Below, piece by piece: positions 9,612 through 19,634 of a DNA stretch of 64,000 nucleotides. The first letter of the stretch is position 1; every line of letters begins with the position of its first letter. The stretch comes from Lapidilactobacillus mulanensis (GTDB lineage: Bacteria > Bacillota > Bacilli > Lactobacillales > Lactobacillaceae). The notes below the pieces were generated by a model, which was not told the DNA's origin, ran no database searches, and saw only the letters and a list, made by a program, of their open reading frames with translations. Made by a program: the position numbers and the translations under genes. The stretch covers positions 1 to 64,000 of the forward strand of contig NZ_RHOW01000006.1 of assembly GCF_003946215.1 (NCBI RefSeq), written 5' to 3'.

Positions 9612-9766
9612 TGGTATACTGTCTTGGGTGCCAAACCCAGGAGATGAAGTTTGCTGGCGCTTAGGCGTTTTGAAAACAGACTTGCATCTCCATTACATAT
9701 CAAAAGGCCATGAATGGTTGATCACTCTAACTCGTTAGAGAAATTCAACCATTCATGGCCTTTTTT
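9612..9766 (+). ncRNA. Putative structured small RNA between parS and purA
   Basis: An extended -10 (TG-N-TATACT, 9612-9620) precedes a compact structured region. It has a hairpin CTTGGGT-gccaa-ACCCAGG (9623-9641) and a longer stem closed by GGAGATG (9640-9646) and CATCTCC (9685-9691), continuing as AAGTTTG/CAGACTT across a one-base bulge. The two stems share GG at 9640-9641, so they compete or stack. The transcript would end at the terminator at 9702-9766, giving about 140 nt. It lacks the SRP RNA core and has no ORF. It could instead be the 3' region of the purA transcript read from the other strand. The -35 is weak. Confidence 0.45.
9702..9766. terminator. Long bidirectional terminator hairpin downstream of purA
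   Basis: Arms of about 20 bp (AAAAGGCCATGAATGGTTGA and complement) enclose an inner perfect stem CTCTAAC/GTTAGAG (9725-9740). T-runs occur in both directions. It ends purA on the minus strand and can end the putative small RNA on the plus strand. Confidence 0.88.
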
Positions 9767-9771
9767 AATGC

Positions 9772-11058
9772 TTAATTTTTCCAAATATCCTTCATAACGA
9801 TTGTTTGCTCGCGATCAGGTCCAACTGAGAATGTGGCATATGGTAGCCCCACTAATTCTGAAACTCGGCGGAGATAATTTTGCGCATTGGCAGGTAAATC
9901 AGAAAGTTGTTGTGCATACGTAATATCCTCTTGCCAACCAGGGAGTTCTTCATAAACGGGCTCACATTTAGCCAGGTCTGCAAGACTAGCAGGATAATAT
10001 TTGATCAGCTTACCATCCAATCGATAAGCCACACAAATTTTAACCGTTTCGAGTCCCGTTAAGACATCGATTGAATTGAGGCAGAGTTCAGTGACCCCTG
10101 CCACGCGTTTCGAATGATTGACCACAACAGCATCGAACCAACCAATTCTCCGTGGCCGTTTCGTCACAACACCGAACTCATGGCCGGCTTCGCGAATGTA
10201 GTCGCCCGTTTCATTCAACTGCTCCGTTGGAAATGGGCCAGAACCCACACGCGATGTATAAGCCTTGGCAACACCAACAACATGGTCGATTGCCTTTGGT
10301 CCGATCCCGGCGCCGACTGAAACGCCACCCGCTGGATTAGAAGAGGTCACATAAGGATAAGTTCCCTGATCGAGATCAAGCATAATCCCTTGAGCGCCCT
10401 CGAACAATAAGTTCTGGTCATCTTCGAGTTTGTTGTTAAGCAAATAAGAAGTGTCAGTCACGTATGGTTTTAATTGTTGACCGTATTGATAAAATTCCTC
10501 GAAAATATCGTCGAAGCTTAATGGCTCAACACCATAAATTTTAGTCAGTAATTCATTTTTAAATTTAAGATTCGTTGCTAATTTTTTTTCAAAAGTATCG
10601 CGGTCTAATAAATCGGTCACGCGAATTCCTGAACGATCGGCTTTGTCCATGTACGCTGGTCCAATGCCCCGATTGGTCGTGCCAATTTTATTATCCTTAC
10701 GGTAATTTTCTTCAGCTTTATCCAAAGCAATATGATATGGCAGAATCAAATGAGCGCGATCCGAAATCACGAGATTATCAGTGCTCAAGCCTTGTGCCTG
10801 CACACGGGCAATTTCTTCAACCAATGATTTAGGATTCAGAACAACACCATTGCCAAGCACGCACAACTTATCAGAATAAAGAATGCCAGAAGGAATCGAC
10901 CGCAATTTATAAGTCTTGCCTTCCAACTTGATTGTGTGACCAGCATTATCTCCTCCCTGATAACGTGTAATAACATTGGCTCCCTGACTTAAAAAGTCCG
11001 TGATTTTACCTTTGCCTTCATCGCCCCATTGAGTACCCACAACAACCGTTCCAGACAT
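9772..11058 (-). CDS. purA: Adenylosuccinate synthetase
   Basis: Joins IMP and aspartate with GTP hydrolysis to make adenylosuccinate, the first committed step to AMP. The 428-aa length is standard. Visible motifs are the N-terminal GTP loop [11 protein letters not shown] with the catalytic Asp, GDNAGHT, the IMP-binding GIGPAY and [11 protein letters not shown] segments, and the C-terminal [11 protein letters not shown]. The ATG has AAAGGGAG upstream. It is monocistronic: terminators lie on both sides. Confidence 0.97.
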   Translation of the reverse strand: MSGTVVVGTQWGDEGKGKITDFLSQGANVITRYQGGDNAGHTIKLEGKTYKLRSIPSGILYSDKLCVLGNGVVLNPKSLVEEIARVQAQGLSTDNLVISDRAHLILPYHIALDKAEENYRKDNKIGTTNRGIGPAYMDKADRSGIRVTDLLDRDTFEKKLATNLKFKNELLTKIYGVEPLSFDDIFEEFYQYGQQLKPYVTDTSYLLNNKLEDDQNLLFEGAQGIMLDLDQGTYPYVTSSNPAGGVSVGAGIGPKAIDHVVGVAKAYTSRVGSGPFPTEQLNETGDYIREAGHEFGVVTKRPRRIGWFDAVVVNHSKRVAGVTELCLNSIDVLTGLETVKICVAYRLDGKLIKYYPASLADLAKCEPVYEELPGWQEDITYAQQLSDLPANAQNYLRRVSELVGLPYATFSVGPDREQTIVMKDIWKN

Positions 11059-11156
11059 ATTAGCAACTCCCTTTATTTATTAACACCAAATTGAATTCTA
11101 ACATTGATAGTTACTATTTTCAATGTCAAAATTGAATATAGCGCAAACACAAAGAA

Positions 11157-11201
11157 AAATCAGCAGTAAAAAACGAACATTGTCGTTTTTGCTGCTGATT
11201 T
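11157..11201 (-). terminator. Terminator of the gdpP-rplI-dnaB operon
   Basis: An approximately 19-bp stem (AAATCAGCAGTAAAAAACGA/TCGTTTTTGCTGCTGATTT) is followed by a T-rich tract on the minus strand, in front of purA. Confidence 0.85.
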
Positions 11202-11202
11202 A

Positions 11203-11222
11203 ATATTTCCTGGGAAATAATT
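11203..11222. repeat. Second copy of the ATTATTTCC-palindrome at the 3' end of dnaB
   Basis: AATATTTCCTGGGAAATAAT-type palindrome with one mismatch and a T/G centre. It lies 3 nt after the dnaB stop codon and matches the copy behind srtC. Confidence 0.6.
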
Positions 11223-11225
11223 TTT

Positions 11226-12608
11226 TTATTCGTCGCGATTAGAAACAGATGCAAATTTATTATAGGATTTTACAAACAATAGTGGCACAGTTCCGCGGGC
11301 ACCAGAACGGTTCTTCTCGATAATGACTTCGACTGGCCCGACGTCTTGCTCACCTTCGTCTTGTGGCTGTGGTGCGCCGCCATCACCATCCGCATCTTCA
11401 GGTCGATAATAATCTTCCCGATAGAGAAATGCAACGATGTCGGCATCCTGCTCGATTGAACCCGATTCACGAATATCAGAAAGCACTGGTCGTTTGTCTT
11501 GCCGTTGTTCCACACCACGCGATAATTGTGATAGTGCAACGACTGGCACGTGTAATTCTTTGGCGAGTTTTTTCAATTGACGGGAAATTGCTGAGACTTC
11601 TTGTTGACGGTTTTCTTGACCGCTACCTTCGATCAGTTGCAGGTAATCGACGACGATCAAGCCAAGATCTTTCTGCTCTTGCTGCAGTCGACGACATTTC
11701 GCCCGAATTTCTGCCATCTTAACTCCCGGCGTATCGTCGATATAAATTTTAGCTTTGGATAAACTGGCCATGGCAACCATCAAGTGATCCCATTCTTCGG
11801 TGGTTAATTGACCCGTCCGTAAATGATCCGCGGTGATATTTCCCTCCGCACAAATCATTCGGTTGACTAATTGCTCAGCCCCCATTTCCAAACTAAAAAT
11901 TGCGATCGATACATCGGCGTTCTTCGTTCCAATATTCTGGGCAATATTCAATGCAAATGCAGTTTTACCAACACCAGGACGCGCTGCTAAGATAATTAAC
12001 TCATCTTCGTGTAAGCCGGCTGTAATTTTGTCCAAGGCGGCATAACCGGTCGATAAACCAGTAATACTGCTGTCTTGTTGCGTTAAATTATCGATGTTAG
12101 CCATAGATTCAAGCAACACATCACTGATCTGCTTAAACCCATTGCGATTGCGATTCTGACTCACATCCATGATCTGCTTCTCAGCATCATCCAAGATCGT
12201 CGAAGCATCGTCATCTTGTTGGTAACTTTGATTGACAATATGCGTAGCTGTACCGATCAAACGGCGTAACATCGATTTTTCTTCGACGATTTTCGCATAG
12301 TAGGTAATATTGCGATATGACGGCGTATTAGCCGCGAGTTCCGCGATATAAGTCGCGCCACCTACATCATCGAACTGATGACGACTCTCCAATTCACTAC
12401 GCACTGTAACCACATCAATAGCATCTTGGCGCTCGTTGATATTGATCATCGCTTGGAAAATGATTTGATTTGCACGACGATAAAAATCATCGGGAACCAA
12501 AAATTCCATGGCATCAATGATCGTATCTGGACGCAAGAATATTGACCCAATGACTGACTGTTCTGCCTCTTCACTATGTGGTGGCAATTGATTTTGTAAA
12601 TTATCCAT
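11226..12608 (-). CDS. dnaB: Replicative DNA helicase
   Basis: Hexameric 5'-3' helicase of the replication fork (called DnaC in Bacillus). The 460 aa contain the N-terminal DnaB dimerisation domain with the typical PPHSEEAEQSVIGS start, and a RecA-like core with Walker A (AARPGVGKTA, about residue 210), LEMGAEQLVNRM, the Walker B IVVDYLQLI, and SDIRESGSIEQDAD. It ends close to family length. It follows rplI closely on the same strand, the usual Firmicutes arrangement. Confidence 0.97.
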   Translation of the reverse strand: MDNLQNQLPPHSEEAEQSVIGSIFLRPDTIIDAMEFLVPDDFYRRANQIIFQAMININERQDAIDVVTVRSELESRHQFDDVGGATYIAELAANTPSYRNITYYAKIVEEKSMLRRLIGTATHIVNQSYQQDDDASTILDDAEKQIMDVSQNRNRNGFKQISDVLLESMANIDNLTQQDSSITGLSTGYAALDKITAGLHEDELIILAARPGVGKTAFALNIAQNIGTKNADVSIAIFSLEMGAEQLVNRMICAEGNITADHLRTGQLTTEEWDHLMVAMASLSKAKIYIDDTPGVKMAEIRAKCRRLQQEQKDLGLIVVDYLQLIEGSGQENRQQEVSAISRQLKKLAKELHVPVVALSQLSRGVEQRQDKRPVLSDIRESGSIEQDADIVAFLYREDYYRPEDADGDGGAPQPQDEGEQDVGPVEVIIEKNRSGARGTVPLLFVKSYNKFASVSNRDE

Positions 12609-12688
12609 GTATCCCTCTCGGCTTAACCCACTGTGACCTAGTAAAAAGTCTGGCTCAAATTCGCCAAACTTTCGATTAACGTTCTATT

Positions 12689-13141
12689 TTATTCTGCGGT
12701 GATATGAACTCGAATCTTTGCGTTAACGCCGTTATAAAGTTTAACAGAAACATTCGTATAACCTAACGCTTTGATTGGTTCTGGTAAATTCAACTTGCGC
12801 TTATCAATTTTAATACCGAATTGATCCTCAAGTGCAGTCACAATTTGTTTGCTAGGAACGGAGCCGAATAATCGGCTGTCTGAACCCGCTTTTGATTTAA
12901 TTGCAACGACGGTTTCATCGGCTTCAAGTTTTTCTTTGATTTGTTTAGCTTCAGCTTTTTCGTTGGCAGCCACTTTTTCTTCGGCCTTTTGTTGCGCTTG
13001 TAATTGTCTGATTGCCTGTGGTGTGGCCAACTGAGCTTTGCCACCCTTGATCAAGAAATTACGCGCATAACCATCGGGAACTTCTTTGACCTGGCCACGT
13101 TTAGCTTTACCACGAACATCTTCGAGAAAAATAACTTTCAT
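12689..13141 (-). CDS. rplI: Ribosomal protein bL9
   Basis: Large-subunit protein of 150 aa that binds 23S rRNA. The start is the ATG at 13141 ([16 protein letters not shown]), which has GGAGG seven bases upstream; an in-frame TTG at 13156 lies inside that ribosome site and is rejected. The N-terminal RNA-binding domain ([13 protein letters not shown]), a long charged helix and a C-terminal domain are all present. Located 32 bp after gdpP and before dnaB, a conserved trio. Confidence 0.97.
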   Translation of the reverse strand: MKVIFLEDVRGKAKRGQVKEVPDGYARNFLIKGGKAQLATPQAIRQLQAQQKAEEKVAANEKAEAKQIKEKLEADETVVAIKSKAGSDSRLFGSVPSKQIVTALEDQFGIKIDKRKLNLPEPIKALGYTNVSVKLYNGVNAKIRVHITAE

Positions 13142-13173
13142 TGTAACTACCTCCAAGTAAATTAATTAATAAA

Positions 13174-15186
13174 TTAGGCTGGTTTTTTGGTAATAATATC
13201 GTTCAATTGTTTCTTAGCTTGTGCAACAGAAATTCCCTTGAGTTGAGTCGCGGCGTTCGATAAATGACCGCCACCGCCCATTTGTTCCATGATCACTTGA
13301 ACATTAACCTCGCCAACACTTCGAGCGGAAATCCCGACGACCCCATCTGGACGTCGACTGATGACAAACGAAGCATCGATCCCGGATAATTTCAGCATGG
13401 TATCGGCTGCTTGAGCGGCAATGACTGGATCATAAGTCTGATCTTCTTCGCCTAATGCAACAGCAATATTATTGGTGACCATTTCTAAATTGTCAATCAA
13501 ATGATTTCGCTGTATGAATTCATCTGGATTTTCCTTGAGCAATTGCTGAACCATTGCGTTATTGGCACCGACCGAACGTAAATAACTCGCCGCGTCAAAT
13601 GTTCGTGTTCCTGTCCGTTGCGCAAACGAACGGGTATCCACAGAAATACCAGCAAGCATTGCAGTCGCTTCAATTTTGTTCAACGGATCGACATCCGTCG
13701 GTTGATATTCGAATATTTCGGCAATCAACTCACAAGTTGAAGAGGCATAAGGCTCAATATAAGTTAGCATTGGATTCTCGGGAAATTCTTCACCACGACG
13801 ATGATGATCAATGATCACAACACGCTGCTTGAGCCGCTCATAAAGCTCGGGGCTGATCGAGATCGATGGCTTAGAGTGATCGACCATGATCAACATACTT
13901 TCACTATTGACCATGCTCAAGGCTACCTCTGGAGAAACAATACTATCGTTAATTTCGGGATATTCTTGAATCTCTTTGACTAAACGTTGAACATCCGTAT
14001 GGATCGAGTTCTGATCTAAGACAATATGACACTGGATCCCATTCATTTGCGCGATCCGGCGAATCCCCAAGGAAGCACCGACAGCATCCATATCCGGGCG
14101 ACTGTGTCCCATAACAAAGATGTCATGCGCTGGTGCAAATAAACCTTGCAACGCCTGACTGATCATCCGTGCACGCACACGAGTTCGCTTTTCCATCGGA
14201 TTCGTTTTGCCACCGTAAAAATGGGCCTGTTGACCTTTCGCACGTACGACAACTTGGTCACCACCACGTCCGAGTGCTAAATCTAAATTACCTTGAGAAG
14301 TGACCGCTAATTCCGCCAAATCTTCACTACCATAGGCAAACCCAATACTCAAGGTTACCGGAAAGTTTTGGACAGAAGTGTCCTCGCGAATTTTATCAAG
14401 GATCTTAAACTTATTCTCTTCAGCACGAGTCAAAGCCTTGGCATAGGCAAGCACGAAGAAATGATCTTCATCGACTCGCTTCAAGAACATTTGGTAACTC
14501 GTCGCCCAATCGGTCAGCCGATTCGTCAAATAATTACTCAGATTAGAAACACTCTGATCATCCATAGCTTGCGTGATCTCGTCATAATTATCAATAAAAA
14601 TCTGACCGATCACGACCTGCTGATCATTGAAAAGCTGTTCGATCCTAGCCGATCTCGTCACATCAAGTAGATATAACGCGCCGACTTTTTCTTGAACGGT
14701 GATTTCAAACTTGCAATTTCCCCAATCGACGACTTTGGTCACTTCGTCATCTTTATGTTGGGTCACAAGGTCAGCTAAATCAGGATCGACTTCCTTAAGT
14801 TTACGGCCTAAAACACTCTGATCACCCAAATATTTCTGTAAAGTGGGATTGATCCATTGAATTTTTTCGTTCTGATCGAAAAGCATGATCCCGATCGGCA
14901 TTTGGATCAGCGCCTCTTGTTCACCACGCTTGATCCGATATGAGAGGTCTGAAACATACTTATTCGTGTTCTTAGAAAGAATTTCAAACCCGTAAAAAAT
15001 AACGCCGATCAATAAAATCATTGCCACTAAAAAGATAATGCCGAAAACCGGTGTGATGATCAACGCGATCACACTAGCAATAATTGTGATTCCGACGATG
15101 GTTAACGCAATGATCCGCAATTGCACATCAGCGAAAAAAGTGGGAATGCTGATCAAATTCCGGATCCAACTCATTATTTTTTTCAT
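13174..15186 (-). CDS. gdpP: Cyclic-di-AMP phosphodiesterase GdpP
   Basis: Membrane enzyme of 670 aa that hydrolyses c-di-AMP to pApA and so controls osmotic and cell-wall stress responses. Two N-terminal membrane helices (about residues 15-70) are followed by a PAS-like domain, a degenerate GGDEF domain without a clear GGDEF motif, and a DHH-DHHA1 phosphodiesterase: MGHSRPDMDAVGAS, VDHS, the DHH motif in IIDHHRRGEEF and GGGGHLSNAATQ near the C terminus. Family length and motif set are complete. It is probably the first gene of the gdpP-rplI-dnaB operon. Confidence 0.96.
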   Translation of the reverse strand: MKKIMSWIRNLISIPTFFADVQLRIIALTIVGITIIASVIALIITPVFGIIFLVAMILLIGVIFYGFEILSKNTNKYVSDLSYRIKRGEQEALIQMPIGIMLFDQNEKIQWINPTLQKYLGDQSVLGRKLKEVDPDLADLVTQHKDDEVTKVVDWGNCKFEITVQEKVGALYLLDVTRSARIEQLFNDQQVVIGQIFIDNYDEITQAMDDQSVSNLSNYLTNRLTDWATSYQMFLKRVDEDHFFVLAYAKALTRAEENKFKILDKIREDTSVQNFPVTLSIGFAYGSEDLAELAVTSQGNLDLALGRGGDQVVVRAKGQQAHFYGGKTNPMEKRTRVRARMISQALQGLFAPAHDIFVMGHSRPDMDAVGASLGIRRIAQMNGIQCHIVLDQNSIHTDVQRLVKEIQEYPEINDSIVSPEVALSMVNSESMLIMVDHSKPSISISPELYERLKQRVVIIDHHRRGEEFPENPMLTYIEPYASSTCELIAEIFEYQPTDVDPLNKIEATAMLAGISVDTRSFAQRTGTRTFDAASYLRSVGANNAMVQQLLKENPDEFIQRNHLIDNLEMVTNNIAVALGEEDQTYDPVIAAQAADTMLKLSGIDASFVISRRPDGVVGISARSVGEVNVQVIMEQMGGGGHLSNAATQLKGISVAQAKKQLNDIITKKPA

Positions 15187-15350
15187 AGTATCCCTTCATG
15201 ACATCGAAGTTGAACATTACGACTCAACGCGACAAAATACACGCCAAGTGTCAAATGGTTACTTATGCCTATTTTACCATAAACGCATCGACATTTCCGC
15301 AAAGTGAAAATGGCTCAGGATCCAACAAAAAATGTGGTCCTTAATTCAAA

Positions 15351-15388
15351 AAACCTCTAAGATTGGCTGTACCAATTCTTGGAGGTCA
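15351..15388 (-). terminator. Terminator after the beta-lactamase-like gene
   Basis: The stem ACCTCTAAGATTGG/CCAATTCTTGGAGGT is followed on the minus strand by a run of six T. Confidence 0.8.
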
Positions 15389-15418
15389 TTTAAAAATACA
15401 AACGATTATTTTTTACTA

Positions 15419-16912
15419 TTAATCTTGGAAGACTTGTTCATATAAGGATTCACCGAAATCGGCTTCGGTTGCTAACTGTTCGTCATGTTCACCATCCTGC
15501 GATAAAACAACGACTACTAAAGCACCCTTGTTCGTCTCGAATACGGCCGCATCATTTTGAACGCCATATTCGTCGTATTCGCCGGTTTTATTATAAACCT
15601 TGATAGTTGCCGGCAATTTAGCTGGAAGCTTCGTATGGTTGTTATTTTGGGCGAGAATGGCCAACATATTCTGATCCGCATCTTTGGAAATCAACTTCTG
15701 ATTATAGATTCGTTTCATGACCATCCCTAAATCTTTAACCGAGGTCATATTATCGCGTCCAGCGTTCAATGCATCTTGATCCATCAGCTTTCGGTTTAAG
15801 CTCGTGTCCGTTGCACCTAAGTCTTCAATTTCTTGATTGACCGCATCTAACCCGCCTAAACGATCGATGATCACATTAGCCGCCATATTATCACTATCGA
15901 TGATCATATGACGGATCAATTCTTGATTCGTTAGCTGCGTGCCATTGGCCATACTTTGAAGAACACCAGTCCCACCGACTTTATCGCTCGCCTGCACCGT
16001 ATAAACACCACTCATATCAAAAGTACCCGCTTCAGCCATTTGGTAAGCTGCTGCCATGATAAACACTTTGATACTACTTGCAGAACGTTGCGACTGATTA
16101 TTCTCGATGACTGTCTTCGAACTATCCGCAGGTGAAACATAAACAGAATTGACACCAGACATTTGGCCAATCGTTGAACCAATTAGGTCATCAATATCGC
16201 TCGTTGTAAAATTCAACTCAGATTTTTTAGCAGATGATTCTTTTTCTGCCTTACTTTTTGAAGCAGCTTTTGATTCAGAACGGCTCTGCTTTTCGGCAAC
16301 GGATTTCGAACTAGACTCTTTGGCAACCCGACTGACCGCAATTTGTTTGTTTTGTTGATGACGATAAAAATAATAGCTACCGCCTGCAGCTACGATCAAA
16401 ACAAGCAATGCAATGATCCACAACCCTGTATGACGATGCTTCTCTTGATTATTTGAACGGCCTGTTCGTCGATTTTCAACTTGATGACTTCCTGATACCG
16501 CCGAAGTATTCGTGATTGCCGAATGATCCGTTGATTTAGTGCTGGTATTTTGAGAATGATCATCTTGTTGATTGGACCCAGCAGCCATTGACTGTTCAGA
16601 TCTTGAGATATTCTCAGAAGACGGTGTCGCAATCGATTCATCTTTTTCAATGAAACGATCCGCTAAAGATTGTTTTTCTGGTTTTGATTTGGTAACTCTT
16701 CTGGCAACTACGGGTTCAACTTTTTCAGTAGATTGTTGCTTCCGCAAATCAAACCCACATTTTTCGCAGAATTTATTATGGCTATCATTGATCTCGCCAC
16801 AATTTGGACAAGCTTGAGTACTCGAAACGGTTTTTTCAATGAGTGGCTGCCCGCAATTTTCACAGAATTTTGCATTTGCTGGATTCTGATGACCACAATT
16901 TTCACACTTCAT
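15419..16912 (-). CDS. Zinc-ribbon membrane protein with a beta-lactamase-like serine hydrolase domain
   Basis: A 497-aa protein. Two CxxC zinc ribbons lie at residues 3-22 and 35-53, then a Ser/Asn-rich linker, one membrane helix (about 163-183), a Ser/Lys/Glu-rich segment (about 195-232) and an extracellular class A beta-lactamase-like domain. The domain keeps S279-x-x-K282, S340-D-N and K442-T-G. The position of the class A general base Glu166 appears to be Gln379 (QDALN), so hydrolysis of beta-lactams is doubtful. A D,D-peptidase-like or purely binding role in the cell wall is possible. The ribbons would be cytoplasmic. The next upstream gene (35 bp away) also starts with a zinc ribbon, so the pair probably forms an operon. 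Function unknown. Confidence 0.8.
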   Translation of the reverse strand: MKCENCGHQNPANAKFCENCGQPLIEKTVSSTQACPNCGEINDSHNKFCEKCGFDLRKQQSTEKVEPVVARRVTKSKPEKQSLADRFIEKDESIATPSSENISRSEQSMAAGSNQQDDHSQNTSTKSTDHSAITNTSAVSGSHQVENRRTGRSNNQEKHRHTGLWIIALLVLIVAAGGSYYFYRHQQNKQIAVSRVAKESSSKSVAEKQSRSESKAASKSKAEKESSAKKSELNFTTSDIDDLIGSTIGQMSGVNSVYVSPADSSKTVIENNQSQRSASSIKVFIMAAAYQMAEAGTFDMSGVYTVQASDKVGGTGVLQSMANGTQLTNQELIRHMIIDSDNMAANVIIDRLGGLDAVNQEIEDLGATDTSLNRKLMDQDALNAGRDNMTSVKDLGMVMKRIYNQKLISKDADQNMLAILAQNNNHTKLPAKLPATIKVYNKTGEYDEYGVQNDAAVFETNKGALVVVVLSQDGEHDEQLATEADFGESLYEQVFQD

Positions 16913-16947
16913 TTTTTTACCCCTGTCTACCCTTTTATCACGTTAAT

Positions 16948-18186
16948 TTAGTGAGTACTAGTTGAACGCGTTTGCTGATGGAATAATTGATAACCCGTCA
17001 AGACGATCAACACAATGATGCAAATTCCCGCCAGATAACCCATCAAGCCAACCTTGATCACACTATTAATAACTTGCGCACCAAATAATTGCATCGTCGA
17101 AGAATCCGCACCACTGGCCTTGATCACTTGGTCAACAATCAAACGTTTCAAGCCTTGAAATCCACCAAAGTAAACAATTCCAGCCACGATCGAGCCGACA
17201 AACGCTAAAATTTGACCCTGGCGCGCTTTAACAAATTGACCGACGATCACCAAAATTGGACCGGCCGCTAAGAGTAGCAAAATTGGGAACAAATAATTTT
17301 TTAACTCGCTATCGGCTTGGCCGATCATTTTTAATTGTGCGTAAAAAGTTCCGTTAATTGTTGTTTCTATAAATTGAGTCGCAGCAGAACTGAGCCCTAA
17401 TGATGAAAAAAGTTCTGAAATTTCATTGCCAAACAAACTACTGATCGAACTTAAATCAACATTGATTAAATGACCGACATACGTGCTGAGCAAGACGATA
17501 AAACTACCTATCAATACAATTAACCGCGTAATAGACAGCTGGCCAGCCGATGTTGGTCGCTTCGTAAATAAATGGGCTAATTGCTGTTCAAGTGCCAAAG
17601 GACCGACACCTTTTTCCTGAGCGATATACAACGAACCGATAAAGAGAACTGCTGCCAAAACGAAGCCGAGCAACCAGCTTTCTATAAATCCTAACACTAA
17701 AATAATTGCTGCTAAAATTGCCAAGATCACATTATTCTTGACTAGAGCCACACACTTCGCCCAACCATCTGCAAAATCAAAGTTAGCCTTGTTCTGATCC
17801 GATTCACCTGAATTTTCAGTCGTTTGAGGTTCAGTTGGTTGATCGACCGATTCACTTTCATCTACAGAAGTGTGATCAGGCTCGAATGGATCAGTAGACG
17901 TTTCTGAATCTTCACTATCGAGTTTAGTCGTCTCATCTTCTTGATCAGATGAATCTGATGACGTTTCAAAATTCAGATTGGATTTATCATCTTCAATTTC
18001 TGGATCTTTAGCCGCCATCACGGTTGACGTAGTTGATTGTTCAGAATTTGTATCCACATTGTCTTGCAATGGTGCACTGACTGCTTCAGGTTTAACTAAC
18101 CGCTGACCACACTGAGCACAAAATTGCGCGTCGCTCGAATTTTTGGCACCGCAATGGGTGCAATAAATAATATCATCATCATTCAT
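16948..18186 (-). CDS. Zinc-ribbon multi-pass membrane protein of unknown function
   Basis: A 412-aa protein if started at the ATG at 18186, which has GGAG eight bases upstream and puts the zinc ribbon (YCTHCGAKNSSDAQFCAQCG) at the N terminus; a longer frame to 18255 has no ribosome site. The ribbon is followed by a Ser/Asp/Glu-rich acidic linker (about 45-150) and about five to six membrane helices. I do not recognise a catalytic motif. It sits directly before the beta-lactamase-like zinc-ribbon gene, suggesting a shared envelope role. Confidence 0.75.
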   Translation of the reverse strand: MNDDDIIYCTHCGAKNSSDAQFCAQCGQRLVKPEAVSAPLQDNVDTNSEQSTTSTVMAAKDPEIEDDKSNLNFETSSDSSDQEDETTKLDSEDSETSTDPFEPDHTSVDESESVDQPTEPQTTENSGESDQNKANFDFADGWAKCVALVKNNVILAILAAIILVLGFIESWLLGFVLAAVLFIGSLYIAQEKGVGPLALEQQLAHLFTKRPTSAGQLSITRLIVLIGSFIVLLSTYVGHLINVDLSSISSLFGNEISELFSSLGLSSAATQFIETTINGTFYAQLKMIGQADSELKNYLFPILLLLAAGPILVIVGQFVKARQGQILAFVGSIVAGIVYFGGFQGLKRLIVDQVIKASGADSSTMQLFGAQVINSVIKVGLMGYLAGICIIVLIVLTGYQLFHQQTRSTSTH

Positions 18187-18440
18187 ATTTATTTCTCCTC
18201 GTATTAATTCTGGAAAAGTCACTAAAATTACTTTAAGTTTACCATGACTGAACAATTAATAGTGTATTTATTCTGAATTTAGTCGGAATATTTATTAAAA
18301 TATCTGGTTGACGAAAAGCATAAATATACTATCAATATACGTCGCTAAAATTTAGCCCTTTTTCGATCGCGTTCTTCTGGTCATGACTAAACCGCGCTGG
18401 CACGAGTAAAATCATTTTCTTAATTCACATTTTGAGGTAT
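18187..18440. other. Intergenic region with no gene seen
   Basis: AT-rich region between the zinc-ribbon operon and the rpsR terminator. It must hold the promoter of the zinc-ribbon operon, but I could not place it with confidence. Confidence 0.4.
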
Positions 18441-18468
18441 TAAAAAAGAGCTGCAAAATGCAGCTCTT
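18441..18468 (-). terminator. Terminator of the rpsF-ssb-rpsR operon
   Basis: Perfect 10-bp stem AAGAGCTGCA/TGCAGCTCTT followed by T residues on the minus strand. Confidence 0.9.
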
Positions 18469-18477
18469 AAAATGATA

Positions 18478-18723
18478 TTAGTTTTCTTCGCCTACGAATG
18501 GTAGCAAAGCCATAATTCTTGAACGCTTGATAGCAATGGTTAGCTTACGTTGATTTAACGAGCTAGTGCCACTTACTCGGCGTGGTAAGATTTTACCTCT
18601 TTCAGAGATAAAACGTTTCAACAATTCTGTGTCTTTGTAGTCAATGTATTCGATGTGGTTTGCGGCGATGAAGTCGACTTTACGGCGACGACGATTACCT
18701 CCACGACGTTGTTGTTGAGCCAT
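18478..18723 (-). CDS. rpsR: Ribosomal protein bS18
   Basis: Small-subunit protein of 81 aa that pairs with bS6 on the platform. The chosen ATG at 18723 ([15 protein letters not shown]) has AAGGAGG upstream; the longer frame begins inside that site. The basic N terminus and the [16 protein letters not shown] and [12 protein letters not shown] core are typical. Last gene of the rpsF-ssb-rpsR operon. Confidence 0.97.
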   Translation of the reverse strand: MAQQQRRGGNRRRRKVDFIAANHIEYIDYKDTELLKRFISERGKILPRRVSGTSSLNQRKLTIAIKRSRIMALLPFVGEEN

Positions 18724-18770
18724 GTTAGTTCCTCCTTTCAAGCGTTATTTTATTTGATTGTTTTAATTGT

Positions 18771-19277
18771 TTAGAATGGTAGATCATCATCAGAAATATC
18801 AATTGGTTCGCCAGTGTTTGCAAACGGATCATTCGTTGCCGAATCAGCCGGATTGTTTTGACCCTGACTTTGATTATTCTGAGGTGCTGAGTAATTGTTT
18901 GAAGAACCGGAATTAGTTGGGTGGCTGCTATTTGAACTGCTGCTACCAGTACTACTTCCTTTAGGTTCAAGTAATGAGAAAGTATCCACGACAACTTCGG
19001 TGACATACACACGTTGGCCTTGTTGATTATCATATGAACGCGTTTGAATTCGACCATCGACACCAACTAAAGAACCTTTATGCGTAAAGTTCGCGAAGTT
19101 TTCAGCCGGCTTGCGCCAGATCACACACTGGATAAAATCGGCTTCTCGTTCTCCCTGGGCATTTGTAAATTGGCGATTAACGGCAACCGTAAAAGTTGCA
19201 ACCGCAGTACCACTACCGGTGTAACGCAACTCAACGTCTTTAGTTAGTCGGCCAACAAGTACTACACGATTAATCAT
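18771..19277 (-). CDS. ssb: Single-stranded DNA-binding protein
   Basis: Replication and repair protein of 168 aa. The OB fold (about residues 1-110, [20 protein letters not shown]) is followed by a Ser/Asn/Gly/Gln-rich disordered linker and the acidic protein-interaction tip DDDLPF. It lies between rpsF and rpsR, the standard operon. Confidence 0.97.
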   Translation of the reverse strand: MINRVVLVGRLTKDVELRYTGSGTAVATFTVAVNRQFTNAQGEREADFIQCVIWRKPAENFANFTHKGSLVGVDGRIQTRSYDNQQGQRVYVTEVVVDTFSLLEPKGSSTGSSSSNSSHPTNSGSSNNYSAPQNNQSQGQNNPADSATNDPFANTGEPIDISDDDLPF

Positions 19278-19305
19278 TTAAAAATCCCCTTTCAACCACT
19301 AAAAA

Positions 19306-19608
19306 TTATTTTTTGTCATCACGTTTGACGATCATTTGACGTAAAACAGATGAATCGATCTTTGCAAGACGATCAAATTCGTTAATTGCTTTAGCGTTAT
19401 CAGCCTTAACATTAACGATATGATAGATACCTTCGCGGTAATTCTTGATTTCGTAAGCGAGACGTCGCTTAGACCAATCTTTAGAACTAACCACTTCAGC
19501 ACCGTCACTACCTAAAACATCATCATAGTGTTTGATCAAAGTACTCTTTGACTCTTCGTCAAGATCGGGCTTGATGATATAAGTAACTTCATAAAATTCT
19601 TGTGCCAT
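19306..19608 (-). CDS. rpsF: Ribosomal protein bS6
   Basis: Small-subunit protein of 100 aa with the ferredoxin-like core ([31 protein letters not shown]). It has a strong AGGAGG site. First gene of its operon. Confidence 0.97.
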   Translation of the reverse strand: MAQEFYEVTYIIKPDLDEESKSTLIKHYDDVLGSDGAEVVSSKDWSKRRLAYEIKNYREGIYHIVNVKADNAKAINEFDRLAKIDSSVLRQMIVKRDDKK

Positions 19609-19634
19609 GTGTTACACCTCCTTTTGGACTATTG

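Noticed and set aside
9623-9691. SRP (4.5S) RNA or a known riboswitch
   Set aside because: The conserved SRP core and any riboswitch consensus I know are absent, and no downstream gene is positioned for control on the plus strand.
11101-11126. ACATTGA/TCAATGT inverted repeat upstream of purA as a PurR site
   Set aside because: Arms are only 7 bp with a 12-bp spacer and do not match the PurBox pattern.
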